A stretch of DNA of 64,000 nucleotides from Micromonospora sp. MW-13 (GCF_003434305.1 NZ_QKKX01000009.1:248001-312000); one strand, 5' to 3'. Shown: positions 41,967-51,143, numbered from the stretch's first letter. A program made the numbers and translations. The notes: generated by a model from the letters alone, not told the origin.

Positions 41967-43418
41967 TCAGCCGGCCAGGCCGAGCGCCTCGGCCGCAGCC
42001 CGCCCGTTGGCGTGGCTGGCCCCGTACGTGGTGACGAACGCCCGGGCGCCGGCCGGCCGCCACCGGCCCGGCCAGCCCATCTCGACCACGGTCACCGGGT
42101 GCGTGGCGGCCAGCGCGTCGACCAGGCCGGCGCCCCCGGGGAGCCGGTGCAGGTGCCGGCCCACCAGCACGATGGGCCGGGCCCCGGCGAGCCCGCGCAG
42201 GGACGCCGGGTCGGTCTCGGCGGCCACCACCCGCAGCTCCTCCAGCCCGGCCAGGTGCGGGCCGAGCCCCCACGGCACCCGCCCCTCGGCGATCGTGGAC
42301 GCCGCGTGCAACTGCACCACCAGCGGCCGGTCCAGCCCGGTGACATCGCCCTCGACGCGGACGGCGCGCCGCGCGGCGGCGTACCCCAGGTCGGCAGGGG
42401 TGGGGGTCGGCGCGCTGGCGGCCCGGGTCCAGGCGGCGAGCGCCGCGGCCCGACCGGCGGCATCCTCGACCCGGGCCCGGTCCAGCCGGCCGTCACCGAG
42501 CGCGTCGACGATCTCGGCGACCACCCGTTCGACCAGTTCGGCGTCGACTCTGAAACCGATGCAGAGCAGGTCCGCCCCGGCGGCGAGCGCACGGACCGCG
42601 GCCGGGCCGATGCCCCCGGCGGCGAGCGCCGCGCCCTTCATCTCCAGCGCGTCGGTGATCACGGTCCCGGTGAAGCCGTACTCACGGCGCAGCAGGTCGA
42701 CCAGGACCGCCCGGCTGAAGGTGGCCGGGTCGTCCCCGGTCAGCGCGGGTACCCGGATGTGCGCCGTCATGATCGACCGCACCCCGGCCTCGACGACCGC
42801 GGCGAACGGCGGCAGGTCCCGCTCGCGGAGGACGGCCGACGGCACGTCCACGGTCGGCAGCTCGTGATGGGAGTCGGCGATCGTCGCGCCGTGGCCGGGG
42901 AAGTGCTTGGCGCAGGCGGCGACGCCGGTCGACTGGAGGCCGGCGACGGCGGCGGCCGAGTGCACGGCCACCCGGGCCGGGTCGGCGCCGAACGAGCGGG
43001 TGCCGATCACCGGGTTCTCGTCGGCGGTGTTCACGTCCACGGTCGGCGCCAGGTCGACGGTGATCCCGAGCGCGGCCAGCTCGGCCCCGATGGCCGCGTA
43101 CACCAGCTCGGTCAGCGCCGGGTCGTCGACCGCGCCGAGCGCGGCGTTGCCCGGGTACGGGCTGCCGGTGGCGTGGGCCAGCCGGGTGACGTCGCCACCC
43201 TCCTCGTCGATGGCGACCAGCACGTCGGGCCGGGCCGCGCGCAGCGCTGCCGTGCTCGCCGCGACCTGGGCGGTGTCGTGCACGTTCGTGCCGAACAGGG
43301 TGTGCCCGGCCAGCCCCTCGCCGACCAGGTCGACTGCCCAGCCCGGCGGTACCGGCCCCGGGTACGCGGCGAGCAGGGTGCCCAGCGCGAGTCGGCGCAG
43401 TCCTGGATCGGTCCCCAC
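41967..43418 (-). CDS. nagZ: Glycoside hydrolase family 3, NagZ-like beta-N-acetylglucosaminidase
   Basis: A 483-residue GH3 enzyme. The TIM barrel (~1-340) has LVAIDEEGGDVTRLAH, the NagZ signature KHFPGHGATIADSHHELP with its catalytic Asp-His dyad, and the nucleophile Asp in GTVITDALEMKGAA. The remaining ~140 residues match the alpha/beta C-terminal domain seen in Gram-positive NagZ. No signal peptide, so it probably acts on cytoplasmic muropeptides or GlcNAc glycosides. Divergent from a ROK regulator, suggesting control by it. Confidence 0.92.
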   Translation of the reverse strand: MGTDPGLRRLALGTLLAAYPGPVPPGWAVDLVGEGLAGHTLFGTNVHDTAQVAASTAALRAARPDVLVAIDEEGGDVTRLAHATGSPYPGNAALGAVDDPALTELVYAAIGAELAALGITVDLAPTVDVNTADENPVIGTRSFGADPARVAVHSAAAVAGLQSTGVAACAKHFPGHGATIADSHHELPTVDVPSAVLRERDLPPFAAVVEAGVRSIMTAHIRVPALTGDDPATFSRAVLVDLLRREYGFTGTVITDALEMKGAALAAGGIGPAAVRALAAGADLLCIGFRVDAELVERVVAEIVDALGDGRLDRARVEDAAGRAAALAAWTRAASAPTPTPADLGYAAARRAVRVEGDVTGLDRPLVVQLHAASTIAEGRVPWGLGPHLAGLEELRVVAAETDPASLRGLAGARPIVLVGRHLHRLPGGAGLVDALAATHPVTVVEMGWPGRWRPAGARAFVTTYGASHANGRAAAEALGLAG

Positions 43419-43568
43419 GAGATTGTCCCCTTCCGGTGCCCCGAGGGCACGAACGTCGCGCGGGGCCGCCGGCGGGACCCTGGCGGCTGCCGGGTCGTCC
43501 GACCACCCCGTTTCCGGGCGGCCGTTACGCTACGGGCACCCGTCTGCAGGTCGGTTAGTGGTTAGCAA

Positions 43569-43583
43569 AGTTTACGGAAAACT
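43569..43583. promoter_or_regulatory. Candidate ROK-regulator operator
   Basis: AGTTTACGGAAAACT has perfect 5-bp arms AGTTT/AAACT with a 5-bp centre and lies 12 bp before the ROK ATG in the divergent nagZ-ROK region. Palindromes of this composition are known for ROK repressors. It suggests autoregulation and control of nagZ; not tested. Confidence 0.5.
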
Positions 43584-43595
43584 AGAGGACGTGGC

Positions 43596-44765
43596 ATGAG
43601 TGCGACTCGGCTGCCCGGCACCCCCCGCCTGTTACGGGCGCTCAACGATCGTGCGGCGCTGGAGCTGCTCCTCGAACGCGGGCCGCTGACCCGGGCCCGG
43701 ATCGGCGAGCTGACCGGGCTGTCCAAGGTCACCGCGTCCCAGCTGGTCGAGCGGCTGGAGGGACGCGGGCTGGTCACCCGGGTCGGCGAGCAGGCCGGCG
43801 GGCGGGGCCCGAACGCCCAGCTCTACGCCGTCCGGCCCGGCAGCGCGTACGTGGTGGGGGTGGAGGTGGGCGCGGAGCGGGTGGTCGCGGCCTGCGCGGA
43901 CATCACCGGCGCGGTGAGCGGTCGGGTGGAGCAGTCCACCGGGGACACCGACGACCCGGTTGGCGTGGTGCACAAGGCCGTCGTCCAGGCCGCGAGCAGC
44001 GCCGGGGCCGAACTGTCCAGCGTGCGCCGGGTGGTGCTGGGCACCCCCGGTCTGGTCGATCCGGGCACCGGTGACATCACCTTCGCGTTCAACCTGCCGC
44101 GCTGGCACCGGGGCCTGCTCGCCGCGCTGCGCGAGGACCTGGACACCCCGGTGGTCTTCGAGAACGACGTCAACCTGGCCGCCGTGGCCGAGGCGCAGTC
44201 CGGCGCGGCCCGAGAGCTGAGCGACTTCGTGCTGGTCTGGGTGGGCGCGGGCGTCGGCCTGGCGATCATGCTGGGCGGCCGGCTGCACCACGGCAGCAGC
44301 GGCGCGGCCGGCGAGATCGGCTACCTGCCGGTGCCCGGGGCGCCGATCCCGCGCGACGTGTCCCGGCGGGCCAAGCCGGCCTTCCAGCAGCTCGCCGGTG
44401 CCGACGCGGTGCTGGCGGTGGCCGGGGAGCACGGCTTCGTCGCCGACGACGCCGCCGGCGCGGTACGCGCGGCGGTCGAGGCCGACGCCGCCCCGGTGCT
44501 CGACGAGCTGGCCCGTCGGCTGGCGCTGGGCGTGGCGAGCACCTGCGTGGTGCTCGACCCGCCGCTGGTGGTGCTGGCGGGGGAGGTCGGGCAGGCCGGG
44601 GGCACGGCGCTGGCCGAGCGGGTGCAGCGCGAGGTGGCCGCGATAACCCTGGTCCGTCCCCGGGTGGTGCCGACCGGGCTGACCGAGGAGCCGATCCTGA
44701 ACGGCGCGCTGCGCACCGCCCTCGACGCCGTGCGGGACGAGGTGTTCGGCAGCACCGTGGGCTGA
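43596..44765 (+). CDS. ROK-family transcriptional regulator without zinc motif
   Basis: A 389-residue repressor: winged helix at ~10-75 (LLERGPLTRARIGELTGLSK, VTASQLVERLEGRGL) and a sugar-kinase-like ROK domain at ~85-385 (VLGTPGLVDPGTGDI, VFENDVNLAAVAEAQSG, WVGAGVGLAIMLGGRLHHG). The usual CxCGxxGCxE zinc-binding loop is replaced by YLPVPGAPIPRDVSRR, so zinc is not bound there. The kinase catalytic Asp environment (ENDVN) remains. Likely ligand is an amino sugar, given nagZ. Confidence 0.9.
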   Translation: MSATRLPGTPRLLRALNDRAALELLLERGPLTRARIGELTGLSKVTASQLVERLEGRGLVTRVGEQAGGRGPNAQLYAVRPGSAYVVGVEVGAERVVAACADITGAVSGRVEQSTGDTDDPVGVVHKAVVQAASSAGAELSSVRRVVLGTPGLVDPGTGDITFAFNLPRWHRGLLAALREDLDTPVVFENDVNLAAVAEAQSGAARELSDFVLVWVGAGVGLAIMLGGRLHHGSSGAAGEIGYLPVPGAPIPRDVSRRAKPAFQQLAGADAVLAVAGEHGFVADDAAGAVRAAVEADAAPVLDELARRLALGVASTCVVLDPPLVVLAGEVGQAGGTALAERVQREVAAITLVRPRVVPTGLTEEPILNGALRTALDAVRDEVFGSTVG

Positions 44766-44801
44766 CCGCGCGTCCGTCACGCGGAGGAATTCTTCACCAT
44801 T

Positions 44802-44837
44802 GCCCGGGGCGCTGCAACAAGTTGCCGCACCCCGGGC
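44802..44837. terminator. Bidirectional terminator hairpin
   Basis: GCCCGGGG (44802-44809) pairs with CCCCGGGC (44830-44837), and an inner GCAAC-AA-GTTGC stem fits within the loop. It sits between convergent ROK and ABC permease genes. Confidence 0.75.
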
Positions 44838-44842
44838 GCGGG

Positions 44843-45850
44843 TCAGATCAGGTCGCGGCGGCGGAACGCGGCGAACGCGGCCACCGTCAGCCCGCCGGTC
44901 AGCGCCAGCAGGACCGCCAGCCCGAGCCCCCAGCCGAGCTGGTAGCTGCCGTCGCAGTAGCCGGACACGCCCTGGCACGTGGTGGCGTCGGCGAGCCGGG
45001 CCTCGCCGGTCAGCCAGGCGTCGAGGTAGGTGGAGAGCATCCAGTCCTCGCCCCGCGGGATGTTCACCACCTCCATGACCACCCGCAGGCCGAGTTCCCA
45101 CACCACCGCGTACGCGGTCACCGCGCCGAGCGCCGCCGCCGTCCGCCGGCCGAGGGTGGCGATGGCGAAGCCGGCCGTCGCGGCGAACAGCACCAGCACC
45201 ACCCCGCGCGCCCAGAGCAGCCCCAGCGACGGCCAGAAGTCCCCGTCGGTCACGCCGGGCATCCCGGCGGTCTGCCCCACCAGCCAGAACGCGCCCAGGT
45301 ACGCCGCCGACGCCAGCACCGACACCACCGTCAGCGCGCCGAGCAGCGTGCCCAGCTTCGCGCCGAACACGGCGATCCGCCGGGGCCGCCAGATCAGCAG
45401 GTTGACCACCCCGCCGGTGGACAGGTCCGCCCCGATGTACGAGGCGCCGACCAGGAATCCGAACAGCACCAGGAAGAGGATCAGGAAGTACAGCAGCGGG
45501 CGGGCCTGGTTGGCGAAGTTGAACACCCCCTGGAGGTGGTCGGCGGCCACCGGCAGCCGGTCCCGCTGGGCAGAGTCGAACGCCGTGCAGTCGTCCGGGA
45601 AGCTGTCCGCCTCCTCCGGCGGCAGGGTGCCCCGCACGGCCGCCAGGCACCGCTGGTACGTGGCCTCCAGGGCCTGCCGCTCCTGGGCCGCCGCCTGCTG
45701 GGCCTCGGCGACCTCGGTCGGCGACGGCCGGTGCGAGCCGACCAGGGTGGTCACCGCGGTCACCGCGAACGCCAGCACCAGCAGCGCCAGCATGAGCTGG
45801 ACGAAGCGGCGCACGGCCAGTCGCTCCAGCTCGGCCCGTACCAGGTTCAC
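44843..45850 (-). CDS. ABC-2 type transporter permease
   Basis: A 335-residue membrane protein: one helix near the N-terminus (LMLALLVLAFAVTAVTTLVG), a ~100-residue extracytoplasmic region with two cysteines and a possible short coiled coil (AEAQQAAAQERQALEATYQR), then five more helices, and a second loop with Cys. This is the ABC-2 permease layout. The GTG overlaps the ATPase stop. The exported substrate is unknown. Confidence 0.88.
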   Translation of the reverse strand: MNLVRAELERLAVRRFVQLMLALLVLAFAVTAVTTLVGSHRPSPTEVAEAQQAAAQERQALEATYQRCLAAVRGTLPPEEADSFPDDCTAFDSAQRDRLPVAADHLQGVFNFANQARPLLYFLILFLVLFGFLVGASYIGADLSTGGVVNLLIWRPRRIAVFGAKLGTLLGALTVVSVLASAAYLGAFWLVGQTAGMPGVTDGDFWPSLGLLWARGVVLVLFAATAGFAIATLGRRTAAALGAVTAYAVVWELGLRVVMEVVNIPRGEDWMLSTYLDAWLTGEARLADATTCQGVSGYCDGSYQLGWGLGLAVLLALTGGLTVAAFAAFRRRDLI

Positions 45851-46872
45851 GCCCTCGCCCCCCTGGCGTCGTCGACGGTCACGTCGAGGTCGATGAGCCG
45901 GCCCTCGCCGGGACCGGCGGGCGCCGGCTCGTAGGCCGGTCCGGGCAGCTCGGGACGCTCCATCCCGTCGCCGGTCAGCTCCAGGAAGACGCTCTCCAGG
46001 TCGGGCCGCAGCGGCATCAGCTCGCGGACCCACAGCCCCTGCTCGCCGAGCAGCCGACTGATCTCGCCGGCGTCCGGCACCCCACCGACGACGAGGTGTC
46101 CGGGGTGCTCGTCCACCGGCAGCCCGGCCCGGCGCAGCAGCTCCGCCGCCCGCCCCTGCTCGGGCACCCCGACCCGCCACTCGTGCTGGTCGTGGCCGGC
46201 CAGCACGCCCTCCACCGGGCCCGCGGCCACCTGCCGCCCCCGGGAGATGATCGTCACGTGGTCGCAGATCAGCTGGATCTCGCCGAGGATGTGGCTGGAC
46301 AGCAGCACGGTCACCCCGGCGTCGGCCAGGTCCCGCATCAGGTCCCGCATCTCCCGGATGCCCCCCGGGTCCAGCCCGTTCGCCGGCTCGTCCAGGATCA
46401 GCAGCTCCGGCTCCTTGAGCAGGGCCGAGGCCACCGCCAGCCGCTGCCGCATGCCCAGCGAGTAGCCCTTGACCTCGTCCTGGCCCCGACCGCGCAGCCC
46501 CACCTGCTCCAGCACCTCGTCCACCCGTCGGGTCGGCACCCCGCCGGCCAGGGCGAGCAGCCGCAGCGTGCGGTGCCCGGTGAAGTTGCCGAAGAACTGC
46601 GGCGTCTCCACGATCGCGCCGACCCGCCCGGCCACCGCCGCCGACCGGCGCGGCACGTCCTCGCCGAACAGCCGCATCCGGCCCGCGTCGGCCCGGACCA
46701 GCCCGAGCAGGGCGCGCAGCGTGGTGGTCTTGCCCGAACCGTTCGGCCCCAGGAAGCCGTGGATCTCACCCCGCCCCACCAGCAGGTCGAAGCCGTCGAC
46801 GGCGACCTGGCGGCTGCGGTACGGGCCGCGGAACGTCTTGCGCAGCCCCTCGATCTCGATGACGGCGCTCAC
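45847..46872 (-). CDS. ABC transporter ATPase
   Basis: A 341-residue nucleotide-binding protein: Walker A FLGPNGSGKTTTLRALLG, Q-loop VETPQFF, signature YSLGMRQRLAVASALL, Walker B LLILDEPANGLDP and switch His in LSSHILGEI. The ~100 extra C-terminal residues are typical of bacitracin/ABC-2-type exporters. The GTG start (VSAVIEIEGLRKTF) follows GGGAG. It forms an exporter with the overlapping permease. Confidence 0.93.
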   Translation of the reverse strand: MSAVIEIEGLRKTFRGPYRSRQVAVDGFDLLVGRGEIHGFLGPNGSGKTTTLRALLGLVRADAGRMRLFGEDVPRRSAAVAGRVGAIVETPQFFGNFTGHRTLRLLALAGGVPTRRVDEVLEQVGLRGRGQDEVKGYSLGMRQRLAVASALLKEPELLILDEPANGLDPGGIREMRDLMRDLADAGVTVLLSSHILGEIQLICDHVTIISRGRQVAAGPVEGVLAGHDQHEWRVGVPEQGRAAELLRRAGLPVDEHPGHLVVGGVPDAGEISRLLGEQGLWVRELMPLRPDLESVFLELTGDGMERPELPGPAYEPAPAGPGEGRLIDLDVTVDDARGARA

Positions 46873-47003
46873 CCGAGGCGCTCCCGACAGCGGTACGGCA
46901 TCTGCGTCCTCCCCCGTGCGGTGACCAACGCCACGGCGCCCCACCCTATGGCGTGGCCGCTGCCCGTGGGGGGCGGCGTGGCGGTGCGTGGTTGGATGGG
47001 CAG

Positions 47004-47846
47004 GTGACTGGTGACCTGATCCCCGGCGCCGTCGGCGTCGCCCCCGCCACCGCCCCTGTGGACGCGGATCTGGTGGTCAGCCTGGACGGTGTGGGCGTAC
47101 GCCGGTCCGGCACCGCGCTGCTGCGCGACGTGGACTGGCGGGTCGAGCTGGACGAGCGCTGGGTCGTGCTGGGCCCCAACGGGGCCGGCAAGACGACGCT
47201 GCTGAGCCTGGCCGCCGGTCGGCTGCACCCGACCACCGGCACGGCGCACGTGCTCGGCGAGCGGATCGGCCGGACCGACGTCAACGAGCTGCGGACGCGG
47301 ATCGGCCTGTCCACCGCGGCCCTCGCCGAGCGGGTGCCCGCCGAGGAGCGGGTCGCCGACGTGGTGGTCACCGCCGCCTGGTCGGTGGTCGGGCGCTGGC
47401 GGGAGAGCTACGACCGCACCGACGAGTCCCGGGCCCACGCCCTGCTCGGCCAGTTCGGCATCGGCCACCTCGCCGACCGGGCGTACGGCACCCTGTCGGA
47501 GGGGGAGCGCAAGCGGGTGCAGATCGCCCGGGCGCTGATGACCGATCCCGAGCTGCTGCTGCTGGACGAGCCCGCCGCCGGGCTCGACCTGGGCGGGCGT
47601 GAGGACCTGGTGGCCCGGCTGGCCGAGCTGGCGTACGACCCGGACGCTCCGGCCCTGGTCCTGGTCACCCACCACGTGGAGGAGATCCCGCCGGGCTTCA
47701 CCCACGCCCTGTTGCTGCGCGAGGGCGGCGTGGTGGCCCAGGGGCTACTCACCGACACCCTGACCGCCGACAACCTCTCCAAGACCTTCGGCCTGCCCCT
47801 GACGGTCGACCGGGTCGGCGACCGCTGGACGGCCCGCGCCGCCTGA
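47004..47846 (+). CDS. ABC-type ATP-binding protein (MolF/YlmA-like)
   Basis: A 280-residue ATPase without a nearby permease. Walker A VLGPNGAGKTTLLSLAAG, signature TLSEGERKRVQIARAL, Walker B LLLLDEPAAGLDLGG and switch His in LVTHHVEEIPPGF; the last resembles the ModF/YlmA group, often found alone. GTG start after a TTGGAT -10-like box (6 nt), suggesting a leaderless message. Divergent from the ABC exporter operon. The function is uncertain. Confidence 0.88.
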   Translation: MTGDLIPGAVGVAPATAPVDADLVVSLDGVGVRRSGTALLRDVDWRVELDERWVVLGPNGAGKTTLLSLAAGRLHPTTGTAHVLGERIGRTDVNELRTRIGLSTAALAERVPAEERVADVVVTAAWSVVGRWRESYDRTDESRAHALLGQFGIGHLADRAYGTLSEGERKRVQIARALMTDPELLLLDEPAAGLDLGGREDLVARLAELAYDPDAPALVLVTHHVEEIPPGFTHALLLREGGVVAQGLLTDTLTADNLSKTFGLPLTVDRVGDRWTARAA

Positions 47847-47865
47847 GCCGCGAGGAGTGTCGAGC

Positions 47866-48765
47866 GTGCAGCAGACCCGGGTGGTCGTGGTGGGCAGCGC
47901 CAACATGGACCTGGTCGCCACCGCGCCGGCCCTGCCGCGTCCCGGTGAGACGCTGCTCGGCAGCGACTTCGTGATGGTCCCGGGCGGCAAGGGCGCCAAC
48001 CAGGCCGTCGCCGCCGTGCGGGCCGGCGCGTCCTGCGCGTTCCTCGGCGCGATCGGCTCCGACGCGTTCGGGGTCACCCTCAAGGCCCGGATCACCGCGG
48101 CCGGCGTCGACACCGGTCAGCTCCGGGTCGTGTACGGGGCGTCCGGCGTAGCCCTGGTCATGGTCAGCGCCGACGGCGAGAACGCGATCCTGGTCACCCC
48201 GGGGGCGAACACCGCGTTCACCGGTCTCACCGAGGGCGAGCTGGCCGCCGTGCGCGCGGCGGACGTGCTGGTCGCCCAACTGGAGATCCCGGTCGCGACG
48301 GTGACCGAGGCGGCGCTGGCCGCCCGCGCCGCCGGCACCCGGGTGATCCTCAACGCGGCGCCGGCCCGGCGGGTGCCGGACGAACTGCTCGCCGCCGTCG
48401 ACCTGCTCGTGGTCAACGAGAACGAGGCGCTGGCGCTGACCGGGCACGGCCGGGACGACCCGGGCGCGCTGCTGGCGCTCGTGCCCCGGGCGGTGCTGAC
48501 CCTCGGCGGGGACGGCGCCTGGTACGTCGAGCGGGACGCAGAGGCCGTGTACGTGCCGGCGGTGCGGGTCGACGTGGTCGACTCGACCGCCGCCGGGGAC
48601 GCGTTCACCGCCGCGCTCGCGGTGGCCTGGGGCGAGGGGCGGGACCTGCTGGCCGCGGTGCGCTGGGCGGCGGCGGCCGGCGCGGCCTGCGCGCGGCGGC
48701 TGGGCGCGTCCGTGGCGCTGCCCCGGCGAACCGAGATCGACCAGCTCTACGCCCCACCGTCCTGA
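47866..48765 (+). CDS. rbsK: Ribokinase-like PfkB-family sugar kinase
   Basis: A 299-residue kinase. RVVVVGSANMDLVATAPALP and MVPGGKGANQAVAAVRAGA are the N-terminal ribokinase motifs; LVVNENEALALTG and the C-terminal VDVVDSTAAGDAFTAALAVA carry the catalytic Asp and anion hole. It should phosphorylate D-ribose or a related sugar at O5. A GAGGAG site lies 8 nt before the GTG at 47866. It follows the ABC ATPase gene by 19 bp and may be co-transcribed. Confidence 0.9.
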   Translation: MQQTRVVVVGSANMDLVATAPALPRPGETLLGSDFVMVPGGKGANQAVAAVRAGASCAFLGAIGSDAFGVTLKARITAAGVDTGQLRVVYGASGVALVMVSADGENAILVTPGANTAFTGLTEGELAAVRAADVLVAQLEIPVATVTEAALAARAAGTRVILNAAPARRVPDELLAAVDLLVVNENEALALTGHGRDDPGALLALVPRAVLTLGGDGAWYVERDAEAVYVPAVRVDVVDSTAAGDAFTAALAVAWGEGRDLLAAVRWAAAAGAACARRLGASVALPRRTEIDQLYAPPS

Positions 48766-48841
48766 GCGGCGTCGTCGGTCAGCTTCTCGCCCCGGCGGCG
48801 GAGCATGCCCAGGCCGGGGATTCCGGCGCCTCGACCTCCGG

Positions 48842-49324
48842 TCACCGGTGCTCCCCCTGCTGCTCGACGGCGCGCTGCACGGCGCGGTAGATCTGCCCGA
48901 ACCGCAGCGCGTCGGGCGTGCGCAGCAGCATCACCTCCTGGCCGTGGTGCTGCACCCACAGCTCGTGCACCCGGTTGCCCCGCTCGTAGGACCGGTCCAG
49001 CCAGCCGAGCGGCACCTCCAGGAACGGGGTCAGCGCCAGCGCCCCTACCGCGCAGCCGGCGAGGATGATCAGGGCCAGTGTCCAGTTGCCCCGGTCCTGC
49101 GCCGACCAGGCGAGCGAGACCACGCAGACCAGTGCCACCAGCGGCGGCAGCGACAGCAGCAGCACCAGCACGCCCCGGCCGACGACCCGGCCCCGCACGG
49201 CGAGCGTGGTCCGCCCGCGCGCGTGCCAGACGTACGTGACGTCGGCGATCGGGATGGAGTGGCCGCCCGCCCGGATCGACTCGGAGGTCACCTGCACCGC
49301 GTCGTCCCGGTAATAGAGGGTCAT
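48842..49324 (-). CDS. DUF6232-type membrane protein, paralogue A
   Basis: A 160-residue protein: N-terminal soluble part (MTLYYRDDAVQVTSESIRAG, VTYVWHARGRTTLAV), two adjacent hydrophobic stretches (~55-80 and ~90-110), then a cytoplasmic part with LWVQHHGQEVMLLRTPDALRFGQIYRAVQRAV. Its neighbour at 49651-50202 has the same architecture and the same RFGQIYRAVQRAVE motif, so they are tandem paralogues. Function unknown. The ATG is 5 nt from a -10 TAGCCT. Confidence 0.8.
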   Translation of the reverse strand: MTLYYRDDAVQVTSESIRAGGHSIPIADVTYVWHARGRTTLAVRGRVVGRGVLVLLLSLPPLVALVCVVSLAWSAQDRGNWTLALIILAGCAVGALALTPFLEVPLGWLDRSYERGNRVHELWVQHHGQEVMLLRTPDALRFGQIYRAVQRAVEQQGEHR

Positions 49325-49403
49325 CACTAAGGCTAACCGGCCGCCGGGCTTCTCCGCCCGCTGCGGCCTCGATGTCTCCGAAGGTGGACGGTTGGTCGGC
49401 ATC

Positions 49404-49519
49404 CCCTTTGGAGTTGAATCGTCTGCGACATCACGGGCCTGGATTCGCCGGCTCGGGGTCGTCCGCTCGGTGTGGGGCGTCCAGCTAGCTCCGATCCATC
49501 GGCGACATCAGCTCCACAG
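49404..49519. repeat. Intergenic repeat, family 1, second full copy
   Basis: Outer arms CCCTTTGGAGTTGA (49404-49417) and TCAGCTCCACAG (49508-49519) are inverted repeats with two mismatches to the copy at 3259-3389; inside them AATCGTCTGCGACATC and GATCCATCGGCGACATC face the same way. It lies in the 326-bp gap between the two DUF6232 genes. Nearby a 27-bp direct duplication (GGCCAGGTCGGCCCGGGCGG) occurs at 49580 and 49607. Confidence 0.75.
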
Positions 49520-49650
49520 CGACGGGAATGGGGCCGGCCGCCGGGCCCCGGTGGGGCTGCGGAGGACCCGGAGACCTGCGGCCAGGTCGGCCCGGGCGGG
49601 GCCGTCGGCCAGGTCGGCCCGGGCGGGGCCGGTGCTCGCGCAGGAGGCGG

Positions 49651-50202
49651 TCAGCCGGGCCGGCGTCTCGTGGGGGTGCCCGACGAAGAGTTGCCCGACG
49701 GAGAGTTGCCCGGCGGGCCGGTCGGCTTCTGGGCCGGGTGGGCCGGGGCCGGCCCGGCCTCCACCGCCCGCTGTACGGCCCGGTAGATCTGCCCGAAGCG
49801 CAGCGCGTCGCGGGTGCTCAGCAGCAGCACCGGGTGGTCCCCCCACCGGACCCACAGCTCGAGCTGCCGGCTGCCCCGGGCGTACGAGCGGTCCAGGTGC
49901 TCGAAGAGAAAGTCGGCGACCGGCCCGACGGCGAGCCCGACCAGCACCGATGCCCCCACGATGGCGATCGTCACGGTCAGCGAGCGGTGCAGCCACAGCG
50001 CCAGCGCCACCCCCAGTGCGGCGGCGACGAGCGGCCCAGCGAGCGCGGCGCCGATCGCGCCCCGGCCGGCGAGCACCCGCCAGGACCGGCTGCCCCGCAG
50101 GTGCCAGACCATGCTGATCTCGGCCAGCGGGTACGACCGGCCGTCCACCCGGACCGCGGCGGAGGTGACCTGCACCGACCTGTCGTCGAAGTACGTGACC
50201 AT
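49651..50202 (-). CDS. DUF6232-type membrane protein, paralogue B
   Basis: A 183-residue protein parallel to paralogue A: MVTYFDDRSVQVTSAAVRVD and ISMVWHLRGSRSWRVL at the start, two hydrophobic stretches, then LWVRWGDHPVLLLSTRDALRFG and IYRAVQRAVE. The Pro/Ser-rich C-terminal tail (~35 residues) is extra. GGGAG precedes the ATG and a -10 TAGTCT lies at 50231-50236. A recent duplication is likely. No known function. Confidence 0.8.
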   Translation of the reverse strand: MVTYFDDRSVQVTSAAVRVDGRSYPLAEISMVWHLRGSRSWRVLAGRGAIGAALAGPLVAAALGVALALWLHRSLTVTIAIVGASVLVGLAVGPVADFLFEHLDRSYARGSRQLELWVRWGDHPVLLLSTRDALRFGQIYRAVQRAVEAGPAPAHPAQKPTGPPGNSPSGNSSSGTPTRRRPG

Positions 50203-50299
50203 GGCGGACTCCCGGTGGTGGGGCGGACACCAGACTACGTGGCCCAACGATCCGGGCCGTAAGGTTGGCACGCGACTTCGACGAGGAAGTGAGGGCAGC

Positions 50300-51073
50300 G
50301 TGAGCGAGTTCGTGCGGCTGGAGACCAGGGACGGCATCGGCACCATCCGGCTGGACCGGCCGCCGATGAACGCGCTGAACAAGCAGGTCCAGGAGGAGTT
50401 GCGCGCCGCCGCGGCCGAGGCCGCCGGCGACCCCGGGGTCCGCGCCGTCATCGTGTACGGCGGGGAGAAGGTCTTCGCCGCCGGCGCGGACATCAAGGAG
50501 ATGGCCGACATGTCCTACGTGGACATGGCGGAGCGGGCCGCGGGCCTGTCCAGCGCGCTCGGCGAGTTCGCCCGGATCCCCAAGCCGGTGGTCGCCGCGA
50601 TCACCGGGTACGCCCTCGGCGGTGGCTGCGAGCTGGCCCTGGCCTGCGACTGGCGGGTGGTGGCCGAGGACGCCAAGCTCGGCCAGCCGGAGATCAAGCT
50701 CGGCATCATCCCCGGCGCGGGCGGCACCCAGCGGCTCGCCCGGCTCGTCGGGCCGGCGCGGGCCAAGGACCTGATCATGTCGGGCCGGATGGTGGACGCC
50801 CAGGAGGCGCTGCGGATCGGCCTGGCCGACCGGGTGGTCCCGGCCGCCGAGGTGTACACCGCCGCCGTCGAGCTGGTGAAGCCGTACCTGACCGGGCCGG
50901 TGCAGGCGCTGCGCGCGGCGAAGCTCGCGGTCGACGGCGGCCTGGACATGGACCTCACCTCCGGCCTGGCCTGGGAGAGTCAGCTCTTCGCGGCGCTGTT
51001 CGCCACCGACGACCGTAGCGAGGGGATGGCCGCGTTCGTGGCGAAGCGCAAGCCGGACTTCACCGGCCGCTGA
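50300..51073 (+). CDS. Enoyl-CoA hydratase/isomerase family protein
   Basis: A 257-residue crotonase-fold enzyme. The oxyanion-hole segments FAAGADIKEMADM and ITGYALGGGCELALACD are present, with Glu residues at the two catalytic positions (GGGCELALA and QPEIKLGIIPGAGGTQRL). It should hydrate trans-2-enoyl-CoA in beta-oxidation or a related path. GTG start 4-6 nt after GAGGG; promoter -10 TAAGGT near 50258. Nearby etfBA could serve the same pathway, though the genes are not linked. Confidence 0.93.
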   Translation: MSEFVRLETRDGIGTIRLDRPPMNALNKQVQEELRAAAAEAAGDPGVRAVIVYGGEKVFAAGADIKEMADMSYVDMAERAAGLSSALGEFARIPKPVVAAITGYALGGGCELALACDWRVVAEDAKLGQPEIKLGIIPGAGGTQRLARLVGPARAKDLIMSGRMVDAQEALRIGLADRVVPAAEVYTAAVELVKPYLTGPVQALRAAKLAVDGGLDMDLTSGLAWESQLFAALFATDDRSEGMAAFVAKRKPDFTGR

Positions 51074-51143
51074 CCCGAGGGCGGTTCACATTCCGTCTAC
51101 CGGCCAGTAGCGTGTGACTCCGGCCATGGACGAGGGAGCGGCG

